A stretch of 64,000 nt of DNA from the NCBI GenBank assembly GCA_902806575.1, contig CADCXD010000018.1, positions 930,001 through 994,000 of the forward strand, read 5' to 3'. Within the stretch, counting starts at the first letter, position 1. Each line of letters opens with the position of its first letter. Of this stretch, positions 33,636-45,835 are shown piece after piece. The notes below the pieces were generated by a model that saw only the letters and a list, made by a program, of their open reading frames with translations, did not search any database and was not told where the DNA came from. The translations under genes and the position numbers were made by a program. The DNA is from Jackrogersella multiformis (taxonomy: Eukaryota; Ascomycota; Sordariomycetes; Xylariales; Hypoxylaceae).

Positions 33636-36600
33636 ATGTCAACTTCAACGGGCGATATTCCGGGCGCCACGGCCAACGACTCCGGGTCTCAAGGTACTGC
33701 TAGCAACAGCCCGACCGCCGACACGAGCCCACCAGCTGCGTCTCAGAGTCAGAATAATGCCAGTGCTCCCAGGCCGAAACGATTAGCATGTATGATATGC
33801 CGGAAACGAAAGCTTAGATGCGACGGCATCAAGCCTAGTTGCAGCACCTGTACGAGATTAGGACATGCCTGCGCATACGATGAGGTGAGACGAAAGAGCG
33901 GTCCGAAAAGAGGCTATGTGAAGGCCTTGGAAGAGAGATTGAGTGAGTATCAATCTAGCCAGATAAACTATTAGACTACGGGGATGGAGACTAAGATGTC
34001 CCGCTCCCATATAGAACAAGTTGAGACGCTCTTGAATAAAACTCAGGAGCCGCCGCCGCCGTCGTCCTTCAACACCAGCCCCGATACCGCCAAAACGCCC
34101 AATGTCACCTTCGAACAGAGTCGGACTCAACAGCAGGCTCCTCCGACCCCTAATTTCAATATAACAAATCCTTCTATATCTATCACAAACGATCGGGATA
34201 TGGACCGATGGCGTTTTAATGGCGACTCCCCTCAAGCTGGCGGCGGTCTGGACGAGTTCAGCTTCGGTGGTAATATTTCAGGGAATAATATATCAGGGAA
34301 TATAGGGTTGAATATGGACGGTATAGACAACAGCTTCACGTGGGAGATGATCGGCCTAGGATTAGAGGAACCTCTCCCGCCTCAGGAGACGATCGATGAG
34401 CTGTAGGCGCAAACTTCCACCACTCACGTGTGATGATTCCAACTAACAGAGACTTATAGGAATCAGATATACTTTGATAAGATCCATCCGTCGTTGCCAA
34501 TGATTCATAAATACCGGTATCTAGCAGCAATGAATTTGTATGACACGCCTATTCCTTCTCTCTTATTCTACTTATCCATCCTTAAACACATCAGCCTACA
34601 TCTATCTATGTTAGCCTCCATGCTTATTCATCCTTTAGGGCACCAAACCAAAGACCTCCCGTTGCACTACGGTATGCGATTTGGACCCAGGCCTGTGCGG
34701 TGGCAGACAAGTATGCAGACTTAAAGGACCTCTTCTACCAACGCGCTCGCAAGTATGTGGAAGCAGATTACGTCAAGGGTTATGGCGAGCACATGATTTC
34801 AGTGGCTCATGCTCAAACTCACGTACTGCTTGCATCATACGAGTTCAGGATGATGTATTTTCCAAGGGCGTGGATGAGCACAGGTGCAGCTGTGCGCCTT
34901 TGCCAGATGTGAGTTCCTTGGCTTGACCTGACTTATATATATGTACATACTCATGCCATTTAGGATTGGACTTCATAGGTTGGATGGATCAGGCCTCGAT
35001 GTGAAGCAATGTCTTCCGCCGCCTCGTGACTGGACGGAGCGAGAAGAGAGGCGCCGTACCTTCTGGATGGCCTTCTGCCAGGACCGATACGCTAGTATCG
35101 GAACAGGCTGGCCTATGACCATCGATGAGCGGGACATTATGACCAATTTACCCTCCTCAGAGGAGTCATTCGAAATGAGTCGACCGGAACAGACGCAATC
35201 ACTGGCAGAATCCATGTCCCCGGCTGGAGCCGCCAAGCTTTCGTCCTTCGGGGGTATCGTACTGATGGCCTGTCTATTCGGCCGGAACCTCGTTCATCTT
35301 CACCGGCCAGACGCAGACGATCGCGATCATGATCTCAACGGAGAGTTCTGGAAACGACATAGGAATATGGACAACATTCTATTAAACACTTCCCTCTGTC
35401 TACCAGGTCACCTCAAGCTCCCCAGTGGGCTCGCTAATCCTAATATCGTATTTACTAACATGAATATCCATACTTCGACCATATGTCTTCACCAGGCAGC
35501 TATTTTCAAGGCAGATAGGAACAAACTGCCACCATCCGTCAGTGCGGAAAGCAAAGTTCGTTGTATTACGGCTGCGAACGAAATTGCGAGTATTATGAGA
35601 ATGGTGTCACACTTGGACTTATGCGCTGTAAGTTGCCTACGATAAAATTACAAAGCAAAGAGAGAGATCCCACTTTCTAACAACAATGTAGATGAACCCG
35701 TTCATATCCTTCTGTTTATACGTTGCTGCACGGGTATTCGTCCAATACCTGAAGAGTCGGCCAGATGACAGCCAGACAGCAGACTCACTACGGTTCCTCC
35801 TTGCCGCGATGAACGCACTGAAGAGAAAAAACCCCCTGACCGAATCGTTCTTGGTACAATTGGATGTCGACTTGGAAGCATTAGGGACAAGGATACCCAA
35901 GCTGAAGTCTGCCTTTCCAAGAAGTGCGGATAGTGTATGTCTCTATTAGTCTCCTTTTCTCCACAGACCCCCTATCAACGACTAACAACTTACAGCCTGG
36001 CTCTGGTTTTAATGTCCCACATATGCATAAGAAACATGATGGTGGTCACTGTGATGCGCAAGAGGGTGGCGGCGAAGGTATTCTTGCCTTCCGTCACGCG
36101 AACGTGACAATTGACGACCCTCCGACCAGATCAAATGTTGGCCAGTGCGAAAATCAGAACCCGATAAGCAGCAGGCAGAGGTCAGACGATTTCCCTGGCC
36201 AAAACTGGCTCTCGAGTGATCAACAATTGCCTACGCGCGAGCGGGGTTCGGGTCCGGACCACTGCAACCAGGGAATTGTCCCGCCCATGTTATTTCACGG
36301 AGGGTATGTGGACGGTACAGGGAGTGACTCGAACGATCTATCGGCATCGTCGAACACAGACGGCCCGTCAAACCGGCCGACGCCAAATTCGAGCAGCGGT
36401 TCGGATAACCGTCAGAGCACAACGGGGGCTGCTGGTCACATGGGAAACACGAGCGGCAGAACGTCTTTCGATACTAGCCCTATCAATTCTCACCGGAATC
36501 TAGGCTCACAGTCTGACATAGACGCAGCTGCTTTCTTCCAGATGGGCGGCGGCAGCGGCACGGGTATGACTCCGGGGCAGTCCTTTGGCACGGTGGACAC

Positions 36601-36727
36601 GCCCGGGAATGGCTTCAGTGTCCCAAACAGCTGGACCGGACAGACCGTTATGACACCAGTGGCAGAGGGAATGCTTCAGCATCTAATAGACATGCGGATG
36701 GATTTGGCGTGGGATTCGGGCGCATAG
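33636..36727 (+). CDS. Zn(II)2Cys6 transcription factor with fungal-specific TF domain
   Basis: Nuclear DNA-binding regulator of the Gal4 class; target genes unknown. Exons are 33636-33942, 34015-34402, 34460-34537, 34639-34908, 34964-35627, 35692-35934 and 35996-36727, giving 893 residues. The zinc cluster has Cys52-X2-Cys55-X6-Cys62-X6-Cys69-X2-Cys72-X6-Cys79, preceded by PRPKRLA and followed by VRRKSGPKRGYVKALEERL and a coiled coil QVETLLN. The middle homology region starts at FDKIHPSLPMIHKYRYLAAM and includes WMSTGAAVRLCQM, WTEREERRRTFWMAFCQDRY and a phase-preserved join at LCAMNPFISF. The C-terminal 240 residues are Asn/Ser/Gly-rich and probably disordered, as in activators. All six introns are GT-AG. 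Splicing between exons 3 and 4 removes a T-rich 101-nt segment that is open in one frame, so automated models may keep it by mistake. Confidence 0.92.
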
Positions 36728-38100
36728 GGAGGGTTCTTACAAGGGTTGACGATCAGTCGAAGGATTTCCCCCTTTTGCGGCATTCCTAAATAGGTAGGGT
36801 AAGATGGGACGATATTACATGGCTGGGGAACCGGACTGGATATCCATTTAAGTAAGACTTCACTTGCTAGGTTAGGTCGTTCGAGGTGTTATGTGTTCAA
36901 CCTCGATGCGGAGGCAACGGTCATTTGGAACTGTATAGGAAACTGTTATGACGTGGCGGACCAGCTGTGTTGTGTATGTATATTAGATATCTGACGTTGG
37001 CGCCGAGACGACTCCCTCTTACATCTATACTCCATTCTCACAGACGAATAAATAGTAAAAAACTCTGCAACGTACATGGGTAGATAGGTATACTCAAGGG
37101 GGGGTAGGATAATAGAAATCTTACATCTTATATCCCATACCTCATCTAACCCGTTTTGGGATATTTCGGGATATTTCTATTATTAACAGTTATTGATCTG
37201 ATATGTCATAGAAAAAAACCACGGGACTATAATAGAATGCCTATCATAGATAGCACGTAAGCTTCCCCTCTCGTATCATATCTGACTATATCACGACCCC
37301 AGACAAGTCAGAAAAGGGGGTTCTTTTTATATACCCTATTCAAACGTGTTTAACAATAAGAGGTAGAGTTGGTAAAGTTGGTAGAAATAAGACGGTACTG
37401 ATTGGAGGTGGTGATGCGGGTAGTGGGTAGTGGGTGGTGGTTAGGAGGGGCGAGGGAAATGTTTTGAGCGCTGTAGGAGGTAGATAATGGATAGGTGGAT
37501 ATAGGCGGATGGGTGGATGGGTGGATGGATTATCATTGAGATCTTAGATCGTCAGGGTCCAATTCTGTTATTGGTGGACCGTGGTTGGCCATTGGTGTAC
37601 CTAGTGTAACTACCTAGTACTACACTAAGCTAACGGGGCAGACGGGGACGGGGCAGGCGGGCTAATGGGATCTCGGAGATGGATGTTATGTATTAAATGT
37701 ATTATCACTATCAATTACGAACCTTGGAAGTCAATATCCCGTTACTAGCACTAGCTACCTACATGTAGGTACACTAGTAATACTTTGGTAACCTTGGAAG
37801 TAGGAGGTAGCCCTGGAGGCACTAAGAACTACGGGCGTCTGGCCGTTTCTCGGCATGTGGATCCTATAAGCAACGATAAGGTACAGGTGTTCATTTGCCA
37901 CTTTAGGACTAGACCATTAGCGGTTCAAGGAGCCAGGTCTGGCCGCCCTGCCCTGGCACATTTTACAGGGACGAACGGGAAACGACCTTTGACTGGGGGG
38001 TTATAAACTTTGGGCCTGTAGGGCGGGGCGGGGCAATTGATGAGCTATACTTTTTCAGCTTCTATCGGCGCTTTTCACACTTTCATCTGATGTTTCCAAA

Positions 38101-38124
38101 TTTTTATTTTTATTTTTATTTTTA
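38101..38124. repeat. Microsatellite, unit TTTTTA
   Basis: Four tandem copies of a hexamer in non-coding DNA. Confidence 0.85.
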
Positions 38125-38470
38125 ATATGCATAGTAACCTCTATACGTTCTAGGTAACTTAGCCAGGCTCATCCCTTCTCCCTCCCATTGCCGATATCGT
38201 CCGATTCGATCAACCCAATTCGGTTTCCTAAGAATCCTAAGAGTCCCTAGGGAAAAACACAAAGGCATCCATTCCCTACCTAGACTAAGCTAAAGATACT
38301 CGCTATCTACCAGTACCTTACCCTACCCTACTACCTACTTTGCCAAATCATGACGGCGAAGACGCTTCGCCCTCGACACCCGACCTGAGAATGGGGTAAA
38401 ACGAAGCTGGTGGGCTGCGCCGGATATGTTCAGAGGCATCAAGCAGCGGCAGCAACATCACCACCAGCAA

Positions 38471-38498
38471 CCAGAAACCAGAAACCAGAAACCAGAAA
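38471..38498. repeat. Tandem repeat, unit CCAGAAA
   Basis: Four tandem heptamers in the leader of the GST-fusion gene. Confidence 0.85.
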
Positions 38499-38558
38499 CT
38501 AGCATAGCAACCAGCAGCAGCACATATACCACCATCACCGGCAACAGCTTCGCCAATA

Positions 38559-41131
38559 ATGGACCATAACTCTGTCCCCTTCCCACCGCCGCCTCCGCCT
38601 CCGCCTCCTCAGCCGCATCCTGCTCCTGCTCCCCCTCCCCCTACAACTCTTCCTCCTCCCGGCTCCGAGGATCAGCTGTCGCACGATATTCATCATCACG
38701 GTCATCATCCGCCGCAATCGCATCACTTCCGCGTCTCGACCCTTTCGTCGCATCCGAGTATCGACCTATCCGGTCTCGATCCCACCGACCCCTCCGTCTT
38801 CCAACAGCACCTCCAGCGATTACACTCCGTGCCGACTGTCCCTATCGTACAGGGTGATTTTGCTGCGCATGCTCAGGATGGATTCGATCGGGGCCCGAAT
38901 CCAGCTCACATGCTTCAGAATACACATAACCAATCTACGTCCGACCTTCATCGAACCCCACATCAACACCATGTGTCTCTTCCACCTCCGTCATCGCACT
39001 CGGCGCCGCCTGGGCATGGCCAGTTTGGTATTCTAACCCAGAATCCCATGCCTCAACAGACTGCCGTGCCTCAGCTTCAGCAAGAGGAGGACTTGTTCGC
39101 CCACCCTTCGCAAGCTAACTCCTCCGTCCCCGAAGGTTCCGAGCATAGACCGCACGGCCAATTGGTTAACAGGATAGTTGTCGACCCACCCGACCTTCAA
39201 GCTTGGCGCGAGAAGCTATTCAACGTTGACGAGACTATCATTTTGACCAATGACCAGTAGGGAGCAGGTATCCCTTTGGAACTGAGTCGTTAGACTAATG
39301 ATTTTTAACCCTACCAGATTCGAGACTTACTTCCCTCATATCGACAATGTCTACTCACACCGTTCCACGCAGAAGTACAAGCGCAAACCCTTCATATCGC
39401 ATTACTGGGATTGCCGCATGAAGGGCCGGCCGCCGGGAACGCCTAAATCGGAAGACCCCTCCAAAAAGAAGCGGAAACGAAGTGCGCGCGAGAGGGACCT
39501 ATGCGATGTCAAGATCAAGATCACCGAATACTTCCCGGGGGCCACGATTCTTCCTGACGGCGATGCGAGCTTCAATAATAACTTGGCCCAACCGAGTGCC
39601 TACCAATCTCCGCAACAGCAAACTTTTAGCGACGGCCTGCCGCGACCTGTGGACGCACATCTGAATGGAGAGAAGTTCTGGACCATACAACGAGTCAATG
39701 GGAATGGCGGAAACGGGAAGGGCGACGGCGTAGCTGGCCCTCATAAGCATAGCCTGGAGAAGAGCGACGAGATTAAGAAATCCACCGTTCAGAGGTATAT
39801 TTCTGCGCAGGAGAAAGAATCGAAAAAGATCCAGGTGGGTTACTCCTTGTATCATAGACGTGGTTACCTTTGTACCCGGTTTTATATATGGGAAAGACAT
39901 GTCAAGACGCAATTGATATATGGGTTGTTGCTTCGCCCCGGCAGCGGAGGGAAGAAATCATTATTGGAATATGGGAACATCCCCTGTCGCCCGACTACGC
40001 CTTCTTTTCTAACTTTTTTTTATTTTTATTCTTATTTTTTATTCTTATTTTTACCTCTTTTTTAATCATATTTTCCAAATACATGACGCAAAATGTCAAC
40101 AGAAGCCCGAGTTGCTAATTCACACCTATAGAAGCCGTTACCAAAGAAAATGTCAGGGACCGCACTCGCGACAGCTAAGAAGCACTCGAAAGAACATGAC
40201 CTGAAAATCTACGCTGCTTGCTTCTGGTAAGTCATTATTTTTAGATCGCACACGTACATCTTAAGCTGATGGCCCTTCCTTGCCAGCCCCTTTTCCCAAA
40301 GAGTATGGATCGCCCTCGAAGCAAAGGGTATGCAATACCAATATTTCGAGACCGATCCCTACATGCGCCCGACCCAGCTGCTGGAGGCCAATCCTCGAGG
40401 ACTAGTTCCGGCCATTCGGGAAGGCGAATGGGCCAGCGGCGAGAGCGCTATCATCCTAGAATATGTAAGCTATCTGTCGGAGCCACGCTGCTTATTACAG
40501 GACTCCTAGTGATGGTTAACCTCCATCCGTTCCTGCTAGCTCGAGGACCGTGACCGGACAGTACCCCTTTTCCCCACGGATCCGAGGCTGAAGGCGAATT
40601 GTAGACTATGGATCGACCATGTGGGTTACCGTTGAAAACCATCATAGGCGCAATTAACTTGGAGGAACCGGCTGACTTGTTCAGATCAATGCGAAAATCG
40701 TCCCGGCATTCTTTGCTCTAGCGAGGGCGACTGACTTCGCGAAGCAGTCGGAGTACACGGAGAGACTACGGGGTGATATAACGGCCCTCGTCCAAGCCGC
40801 CGACGAAAGGGTAGGTTTGTCCCTCGCATTCCCTGTCTTCGAGGAACGATCCTCTTACCGTTTGTTCATCTAGGGTCCGTACTTCCTCGGGGGAGACCTC
40901 TGCCTCGTGGACATCCACTTCGCGCCCTTCGTCCTCCGCATGTCCCGCATCCTTCGGGAGCTGCGCAACTGGGGCGACCCCATGCCGGGCACACGCTGGC
41001 AGCAGTGGGCCGACGCGCTCGAGCAGAACCCGCATGTCCAGGCGACGACCAGTCAGAAGGAGCTCTACGTCGAGACGTTGGACCTCCTCCTCAACAGCCG
41101 CCAGCCTCACGGCGAGCACTTCGTGCCGTAA
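38559..41131 (+). CDS. Fusion protein: FAR1/WRKY-like Cys region plus omega-like glutathione transferase
   Basis: Predicted 650-residue protein from seven exons: 38559-39256, 39318-39834, 40132-40226, 40287-40464, 40540-40620, 40685-40810 and 40874-41131. Residues 1-200 are Pro/His/Gln-rich and disordered. About 234-305 is a conserved block FETYFPHIDNVYSHRSTQKY with HYWDCRMKGRPPGTP, a basic KKKRKR run and DLCDVKIKITEYFPG. This Trp-Asp-Cys then Leu-Cys-Asp pattern resembles FAR1/WRKY-GCM1 zinc modules, by inference only. Exons 3-7 encode a full thioredoxin-fold plus helical GST: EHDLKIYAACFCPFSQRVW with Cys436 in the omega-type active-site position, NPRGLVPAI, GESAIILEYLED and PYFLGGDLCLVDIHFAPF. 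The 297-nt intron 2 joining the halves is T-rich. The GST part also has its own ATG (Met412, at 40150), so two transcripts or two genes cannot be excluded. Confidence 0.78.
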
Positions 41132-42770
41132 CAGCACACTCCCGCGACAACCATGGTCGGCGTTGCATTACGATTGCTGCTTGCTGCTACCATCTTACTT
41201 TTACTTTTCTGAATATATACTTTGAGATTTTGCCAATGCGCGATACGCGATAAATAGGTGATGGGGCGGTTTGGGTTCAAGGAGTAAATACTTATACAAC
41301 GGGGCGGGCGAAACTGCTTTGGGGGGGTCCTTTTTTTATTTTATCCGATTCTGAATTCGATGTCCCTCCTCCCTTCCTTTCCCTCCTTAGAACGCAGCGG
41401 TCCGGGAACGAGGTTTAAAATAGGTGACGCGAGATTGGAGTTTTCTGCGGTCGGGGTTCCTTGTTGGGCCCGAGTTTTGGTATACATACTTGCGAGACGC
41501 TCCGCGGGGTTGTTACATATGGAGCTGCAGATGGATGTTCAAAAGGCTGTGGTGTGCTGTGTATAGGCGTTGGCTTTTTGATTCTTGCTTCTTGCTGTTG
41601 TGTACGGGGCGGTAGGTTAAACGGTATATATAACTTGTGGATATATTGATACTTGTTTGATACTTCGGTGTGCTCTACATTGGTCGTCGTAGCGGTAATT
41701 TGTGGGTAGTAGCTGGTGATCTACGGTATCTGTTGTATATCATACACGCCTAACTATTAACATGTCTCGCAAGGTATATGTCAGAGTAATTGTTGACTGC
41801 ATGTGAGAAACGAGGGACTAATTACCTAACTCAAGTACGTTTCTACTCACCGAGTTCCTTACCTACCTCCTAGGTAGGTACATAAGAATACAAACCACCT
41901 AGGCATATAATATCAGCCCCGCGAGTGGCTAATGAATTGTCTATTGAAGGGGGGGAGTACAGAGGTTCTTATGTGAGAGATAGGTCTCTGTATGAATCCG
42001 GGCGAAAGCTCAGCTGTCATGATGCTGTATGACGGACTAAGTCCTACGCTAGACGAGGGAGGCAGGAAAATAGTGTGTCATAATCATCACTATCCGTGAA
42101 GGGAAATCTTTCAGATACATATCGAAGTGCATTGTACTGGAGGTGACAGTTGGGTAGACATGCCGTGTAGCAGCTGTAGCGATAGGGGTAGGACGACGAC
42201 GACGACAGACTACACATGCGCGAGTTTCCGAAGTCGATTCGTTCGCCGAGTCTCTGGGATTCTAGAGAAGCTGACGAGATTCGTGGTTCTTTTATAACAT
42301 TATCTGCCAAATGGATGGATATTGACCCCCCGGTGATGGATTATATTTATACTACACGGCAGTTGTTTTACCATGAGAATATCGCTGTTTCTTATAACCT
42401 GCAAGGATCCATTATCATATGAATATTTCAAGTACCTGGGTACGTTATCCGACATCGAGTAGATAATAGACGGGCGCTATATCTGCATAATTATTCCCTA
42501 CACTACACTACCTAGGTAGTTGCTCCATGTGTAATATATCATGATACCCAACGCATACATCAATGCATTTTGTTGGGAAATCGGGCGAATAAAGAGTCAC
42601 ATTATATGAGCATATTGATGCATATATATTATTTCAGCTTTGCAGGTATTTTGCTATGTCTAAGCCATCTTTAGTGCCTGTGACCATGATGTGATGAAGT
42701 TGTTAAGCGGATGGCTCCGATACCTTGGGTATGCAGGTCGTAAACCGAACTGCTTCGGTTGTCCGATGAT

Positions 42771-42887
42771 GTATCTACCTACCTAGGTATGTACCTAGGT
42801 ATGTATTTATACTGCCTGATACCGAGGTATGTACCTACATAGGTCTTAGTAGGTACCTAGTGTAGGTACCTAGTACATAGGTATGTA
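42771..42887. repeat. Dense array of TACCTAGGTA-type motifs
   Basis: About six full or one-mismatch copies of the palindrome and its GGTATGTACCTA variants lie within 120 bases, the densest cluster in the window. Confidence 0.8.
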
Positions 42888-43449
42888 AATTCAGTTAGCG
42901 CAAAGTGGCTTCGCATCACACATGATGTCGCCGTCACCGAGAGGCGCAGTCTAGATCGAGAGTTTTTCCCTATCCATCTTTATAATTCTCCTAAAGAGAG
43001 CAACTAATAAAAATATGAAAGAGGAATCGATTTTTAGAATGTTCAATGTAAATTCCTGAGTCCAATTTGATATCAAGATTATACGAACAAGTAAACTGAA
43101 GCTAGGTATATGTTCGTAGGTTAGTCCCAAGATTTCAAGGTACGATAAGAAAATTTACCTCAATAGTTGCAAAATTACGTCAATCTTGGTGTATATCTAA
43201 GCAGTAAGTGGGATTCCAAGGTTGTTGCTTCTTATTTAACAGAACTAACCTGCCTACAGGGGTTGACTGACGTCAGGTTACGCAGAGCTTCAAGCTTGTT
43301 TTTTCCTGCTCTGCTGCCCAGTGGGTTTTCCCAGCTGCGGAACACACTTTTAATCACCCCGCTCCTACTGCAACACTCTTAAACGGCACCACCATCACTT
43401 GCACTGCATCATTGCCCCTCCCCGCAGCCCGCAGTGGCTATCGTTCATT

Positions 43450-43508
43450 ACTCATACTCATACTTCGTACTCATACTCGTACTCATACTCGTACTCATCG
43501 TACTCATA
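43450..43508. repeat. Tandem hexamer array, ACTCAT / ACTCGT
   Basis: About nine to ten imperfect hexamers alternate between two forms, upstream of the DUF3824 gene. An ACATCATC array follows at 43522-43546. Confidence 0.85.
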
Positions 43509-43678
43509 ATTTTTACTCCCCACATCATCACATCATCACATCATCAACCTTTTTGAAACTCAATTGATTTTAGAGTTTGTCCCGCTTCACCATTCGCCAA
43601 CACTAAACTATAGACGCAACCTAAGTAGGTACATACCTAGGTAGTATAGATTTCAACCAGTCCACGAGTCAATCAACT

Positions 43679-45835
43679 ATGTCGGCATACGACCCGTATG
43701 ACGCTCCCCCTCCCACGCGCGAGCATGTCCGCCGGTATCACCATGATGATCGGCGTGATAGGGCTAGTCCACGCTACACCGAGACACAGGAGACCTACTA
43801 CAGAGTAAACCCATCTAGCAGGAATGCGCTTGTCCCCCGAGCACGCGAAGATAGTGACCAGCTTTCTATCGAGGAAGTTCACCGAGATTTTCCCCCTCCT
43901 GGTTATTCCCGGGACGTCCGTAGAACTCGATCGGCTGAGCCGGGTTATGATGATGATTACCACTACGACTCTCGTCGCTCCTACGATGCCGCATCTAAGG
44001 ATCGCCGTCACAAGAAACCCGGCAGCGTCTACTACGAAGAGGAAGAGAGATCCCGCAAGCGCGTCTTATCCAAAGAAGAAAAGATCATCGCCGCCGTCGC
44101 TGGCGGTCTTCTCGCCGCTGGCGCTAAAGAGCTCTGGGATCGTCGCGAGGCTGAGAAGGAAGGTGCTAATGTTCACCGCAACGTAGCTGCATCTGCTGCT
44201 CTCGGCGCAGCTGGTGCCTTGGCTGGCTATCAGGGAGCAGATTACTATAGCAAGCACACCAGCAAGGAAGATAAAAAGTCAAATTACGTCGTTCATAAGG
44301 GGAGAGACGGCCGTGTTGTTGAGTACTATACCGACGATGACGAAGAAGATCCTAAGAACCACAAGGGCAACAAGTCTTTTCTTGAGAATGCTCTGGCTGC
44401 TGCCGGTCTCGGCGGTGCTATTAAAGCCCTAACCGGCGGCGCTGGTTCTGATAGGGATTCGAGGAGTCGCCACGGAAGCCGACGCGGTAGTCCGGATTCG
44501 TACCGTTCGCGAGACAGCAGAAGAAGCACGAAGGATACCCCTGCGGCTAGGATGCAAAAAGCCGCCAAGGCGTCGCTCGTCGCCGGCGCCGCAGAAGCCT
44601 TCCGAGTTGCCAAGGAACCAGGCGGATGGAAGGGAGAGAAGATGAAGCGGGTTCTCACCGCAGCTGCCGGTGCTGCAACCATCGATGCCGCCCACGACCC
44701 TTCAAAGGACAGCAAGCGTCATCTTATGGAAGCCGTTGTCGGCGGTCTTCTCGGAAATCGCATGCTCCATGGCTCTAGAAAAGACATTGAGGAGGACCGA
44801 AGGACCGGCCGGAGCAGATCCCGCTCCCGCGCCCGCTCTGATGGTGGCTCAGGCGGCGGCGGTCTCGCAGCACTGGCCACGGCGGGCTTGGGCGCCTTGG
44901 GCGCCAAGAAGCTCGTCGAGAGTCGAAGTCGATCGCGATCTCGCCGGGGGAACAGCGTCGACTCGTACGATAGTCGCAGTCCCTCACCACGCAAACGCCG
45001 CAGCAGCCGTAGCCGCAGTCGCAGCATCGTCGACAAAACGCGGCGTAGCCTCGCTAAGATCGGAATCGGTAAAGATCCTGAGAGCAAAGATGACGATTAC
45101 TATGACGACCCGTCTCCTCGCCGGAGCCGTCATAGGAGCCCATCGGACGACCGCTATGACGACGATCATAAGTCTCGCGCCTACATGAGAGGTGGCCGAG
45201 GCCCTGCAACTAATGACAGTTACGATGATTATGACGAGGAGGAGAGGTCTATCGGTGGTGGAAGACCGCGCAGTGGATCCCAGTCACGAGGAGGTAGGTC
45301 TAGTTCCGCTTCTAGTAGCGATCTTGGAGATTCAGATGAAGATAATAAGATGACGTCGAAAATGCGACGTAAGCAAATCATTACGACGGGGTTGGCAGCT
45401 GTCGCTACCATCCACGCTGCCCACAATGTGTATGGCAGTATGGGACAGCGAAATGCAAGACATAGAGCAGTTAAAGAAGGCAAGCTGAGCCCTGAGGAGG
45501 CTAAGAAGCTGAAGACCAAGGCGCTTCTGCAAGACGCAGCTTCAGTTGGCATCGCTGCGCTAGGCGTCAAGGGCGCGCTCTCGGAACTCAAGGAGGCTCG
45601 GGAGCAGGGCAAAGCAATTAGCGAATGGAAAGAGGAGAGGCAGAGGCGTCACGAGAAACGACTTGAGCGACTGAGCCGGGCAAATTCCAGCTCTAGTGGC
45701 AGGTCTAGGGCTGACAACTGGAATACTTCAGCTCCACCGCAAGAAGGTCGGTATGACGAGGGACCTCGTTACACCGATGGGAATCCATACTCTGCCGCTC
45801 TGCCCGCGCCTCCGGTGGGCTACGACAGGAGGTGA
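43679..45835 (+). CDS. DUF3824-family protein, Arg/Ser- and Gly-zipper-rich
   Basis: A 718-residue intronless protein of the fungal DUF3824 type; function unknown. The N-terminus is Tyr/Arg/Asp-rich (YDPYDAPPPTREHVRRYHHD). Three hydrophobic Ala/Gly helices recur: EEKIIAAVAGGLLAAGAKEL, ASAALGAAGALAGYQGADYY and LENALAAAGLGGAIKALTGG. They resemble glycine zippers that could insert in or associate with membranes. Between them are long SR/RS runs (SRSRSRARSD, SRSRSRSRRG, SRSRSRSIVD) and DD-rich stretches. The Ala/Gly pattern returns near residue 565 (MRRKQIITTGLAAVATIHAA) and 620 (DAASVGIAALGVKGALSELK), followed by a charged coiled coil SEWKEERQRRHEKRLERL. The start (CAACTATGTCGG) follows a CT-rich leader. 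No enzymatic motif is visible. Confidence 0.88.
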   Translation: MSAYDPYDAPPPTREHVRRYHHDDRRDRASPRYTETQETYYRVNPSSRNALVPRAREDSDQLSIEEVHRDFPPPGYSRDVRRTRSAEPGYDDDYHYDSRRSYDAASKDRRHKKPGSVYYEEEERSRKRVLSKEEKIIAAVAGGLLAAGAKELWDRREAEKEGANVHRNVAASAALGAAGALAGYQGADYYSKHTSKEDKKSNYVVHKGRDGRVVEYYTDDDEEDPKNHKGNKSFLENALAAAGLGGAIKALTGGAGSDRDSRSRHGSRRGSPDSYRSRDSRRSTKDTPAARMQKAAKASLVAGAAEAFRVAKEPGGWKGEKMKRVLTAAAGAATIDAAHDPSKDSKRHLMEAVVGGLLGNRMLHGSRKDIEEDRRTGRSRSRSRARSDGGSGGGGLAALATAGLGALGAKKLVESRSRSRSRRGNSVDSYDSRSPSPRKRRSSRSRSRSIVDKTRRSLAKIGIGKDPESKDDDYYDDPSPRRSRHRSPSDDRYDDDHKSRAYMRGGRGPATNDSYDDYDEEERSIGGGRPRSGSQSRGGRSSSASSSDLGDSDEDNKMTSKMRRKQIITTGLAAVATIHAAHNVYGSMGQRNARHRAVKEGKLSPEEAKKLKTKALLQDAASVGIAALGVKGALSELKEAREQGKAISEWKEERQRRHEKRLERLSRANSSSSGRSRADNWNTSAPPQEGRYDEGPRYTDGNPYSAALPAPPVGYDRR

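Larger units (their letters stand above)
36728..38558. other. Intergenic region
   Basis: No gene supported. It contains GGATGGGT repeats (about 37507-37530), TACCTAGTAC variants (37598-37620, 37755-37775), TTTTTA repeats (38101-38124) and CCAGAAA repeats (38471-38498). The last 200 bases, rich in CAGCA and CCA, look like a leader for the next gene. Confidence 0.6.
41132..43678. other. Intergenic region, motif-dense
   Basis: No gene supported. The interval 42771-42887 carries at least six TACCTAGGTA-like motifs. At 43450-43508 there is an ACTCAT/ACTCGT array, then ACATCATC repeats (43522-43546), both within the probable leader of the DUF3824 gene. ORFs 41360-41566, 42044-42310 and 43167-43382 show no family features. 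Confidence 0.6.
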
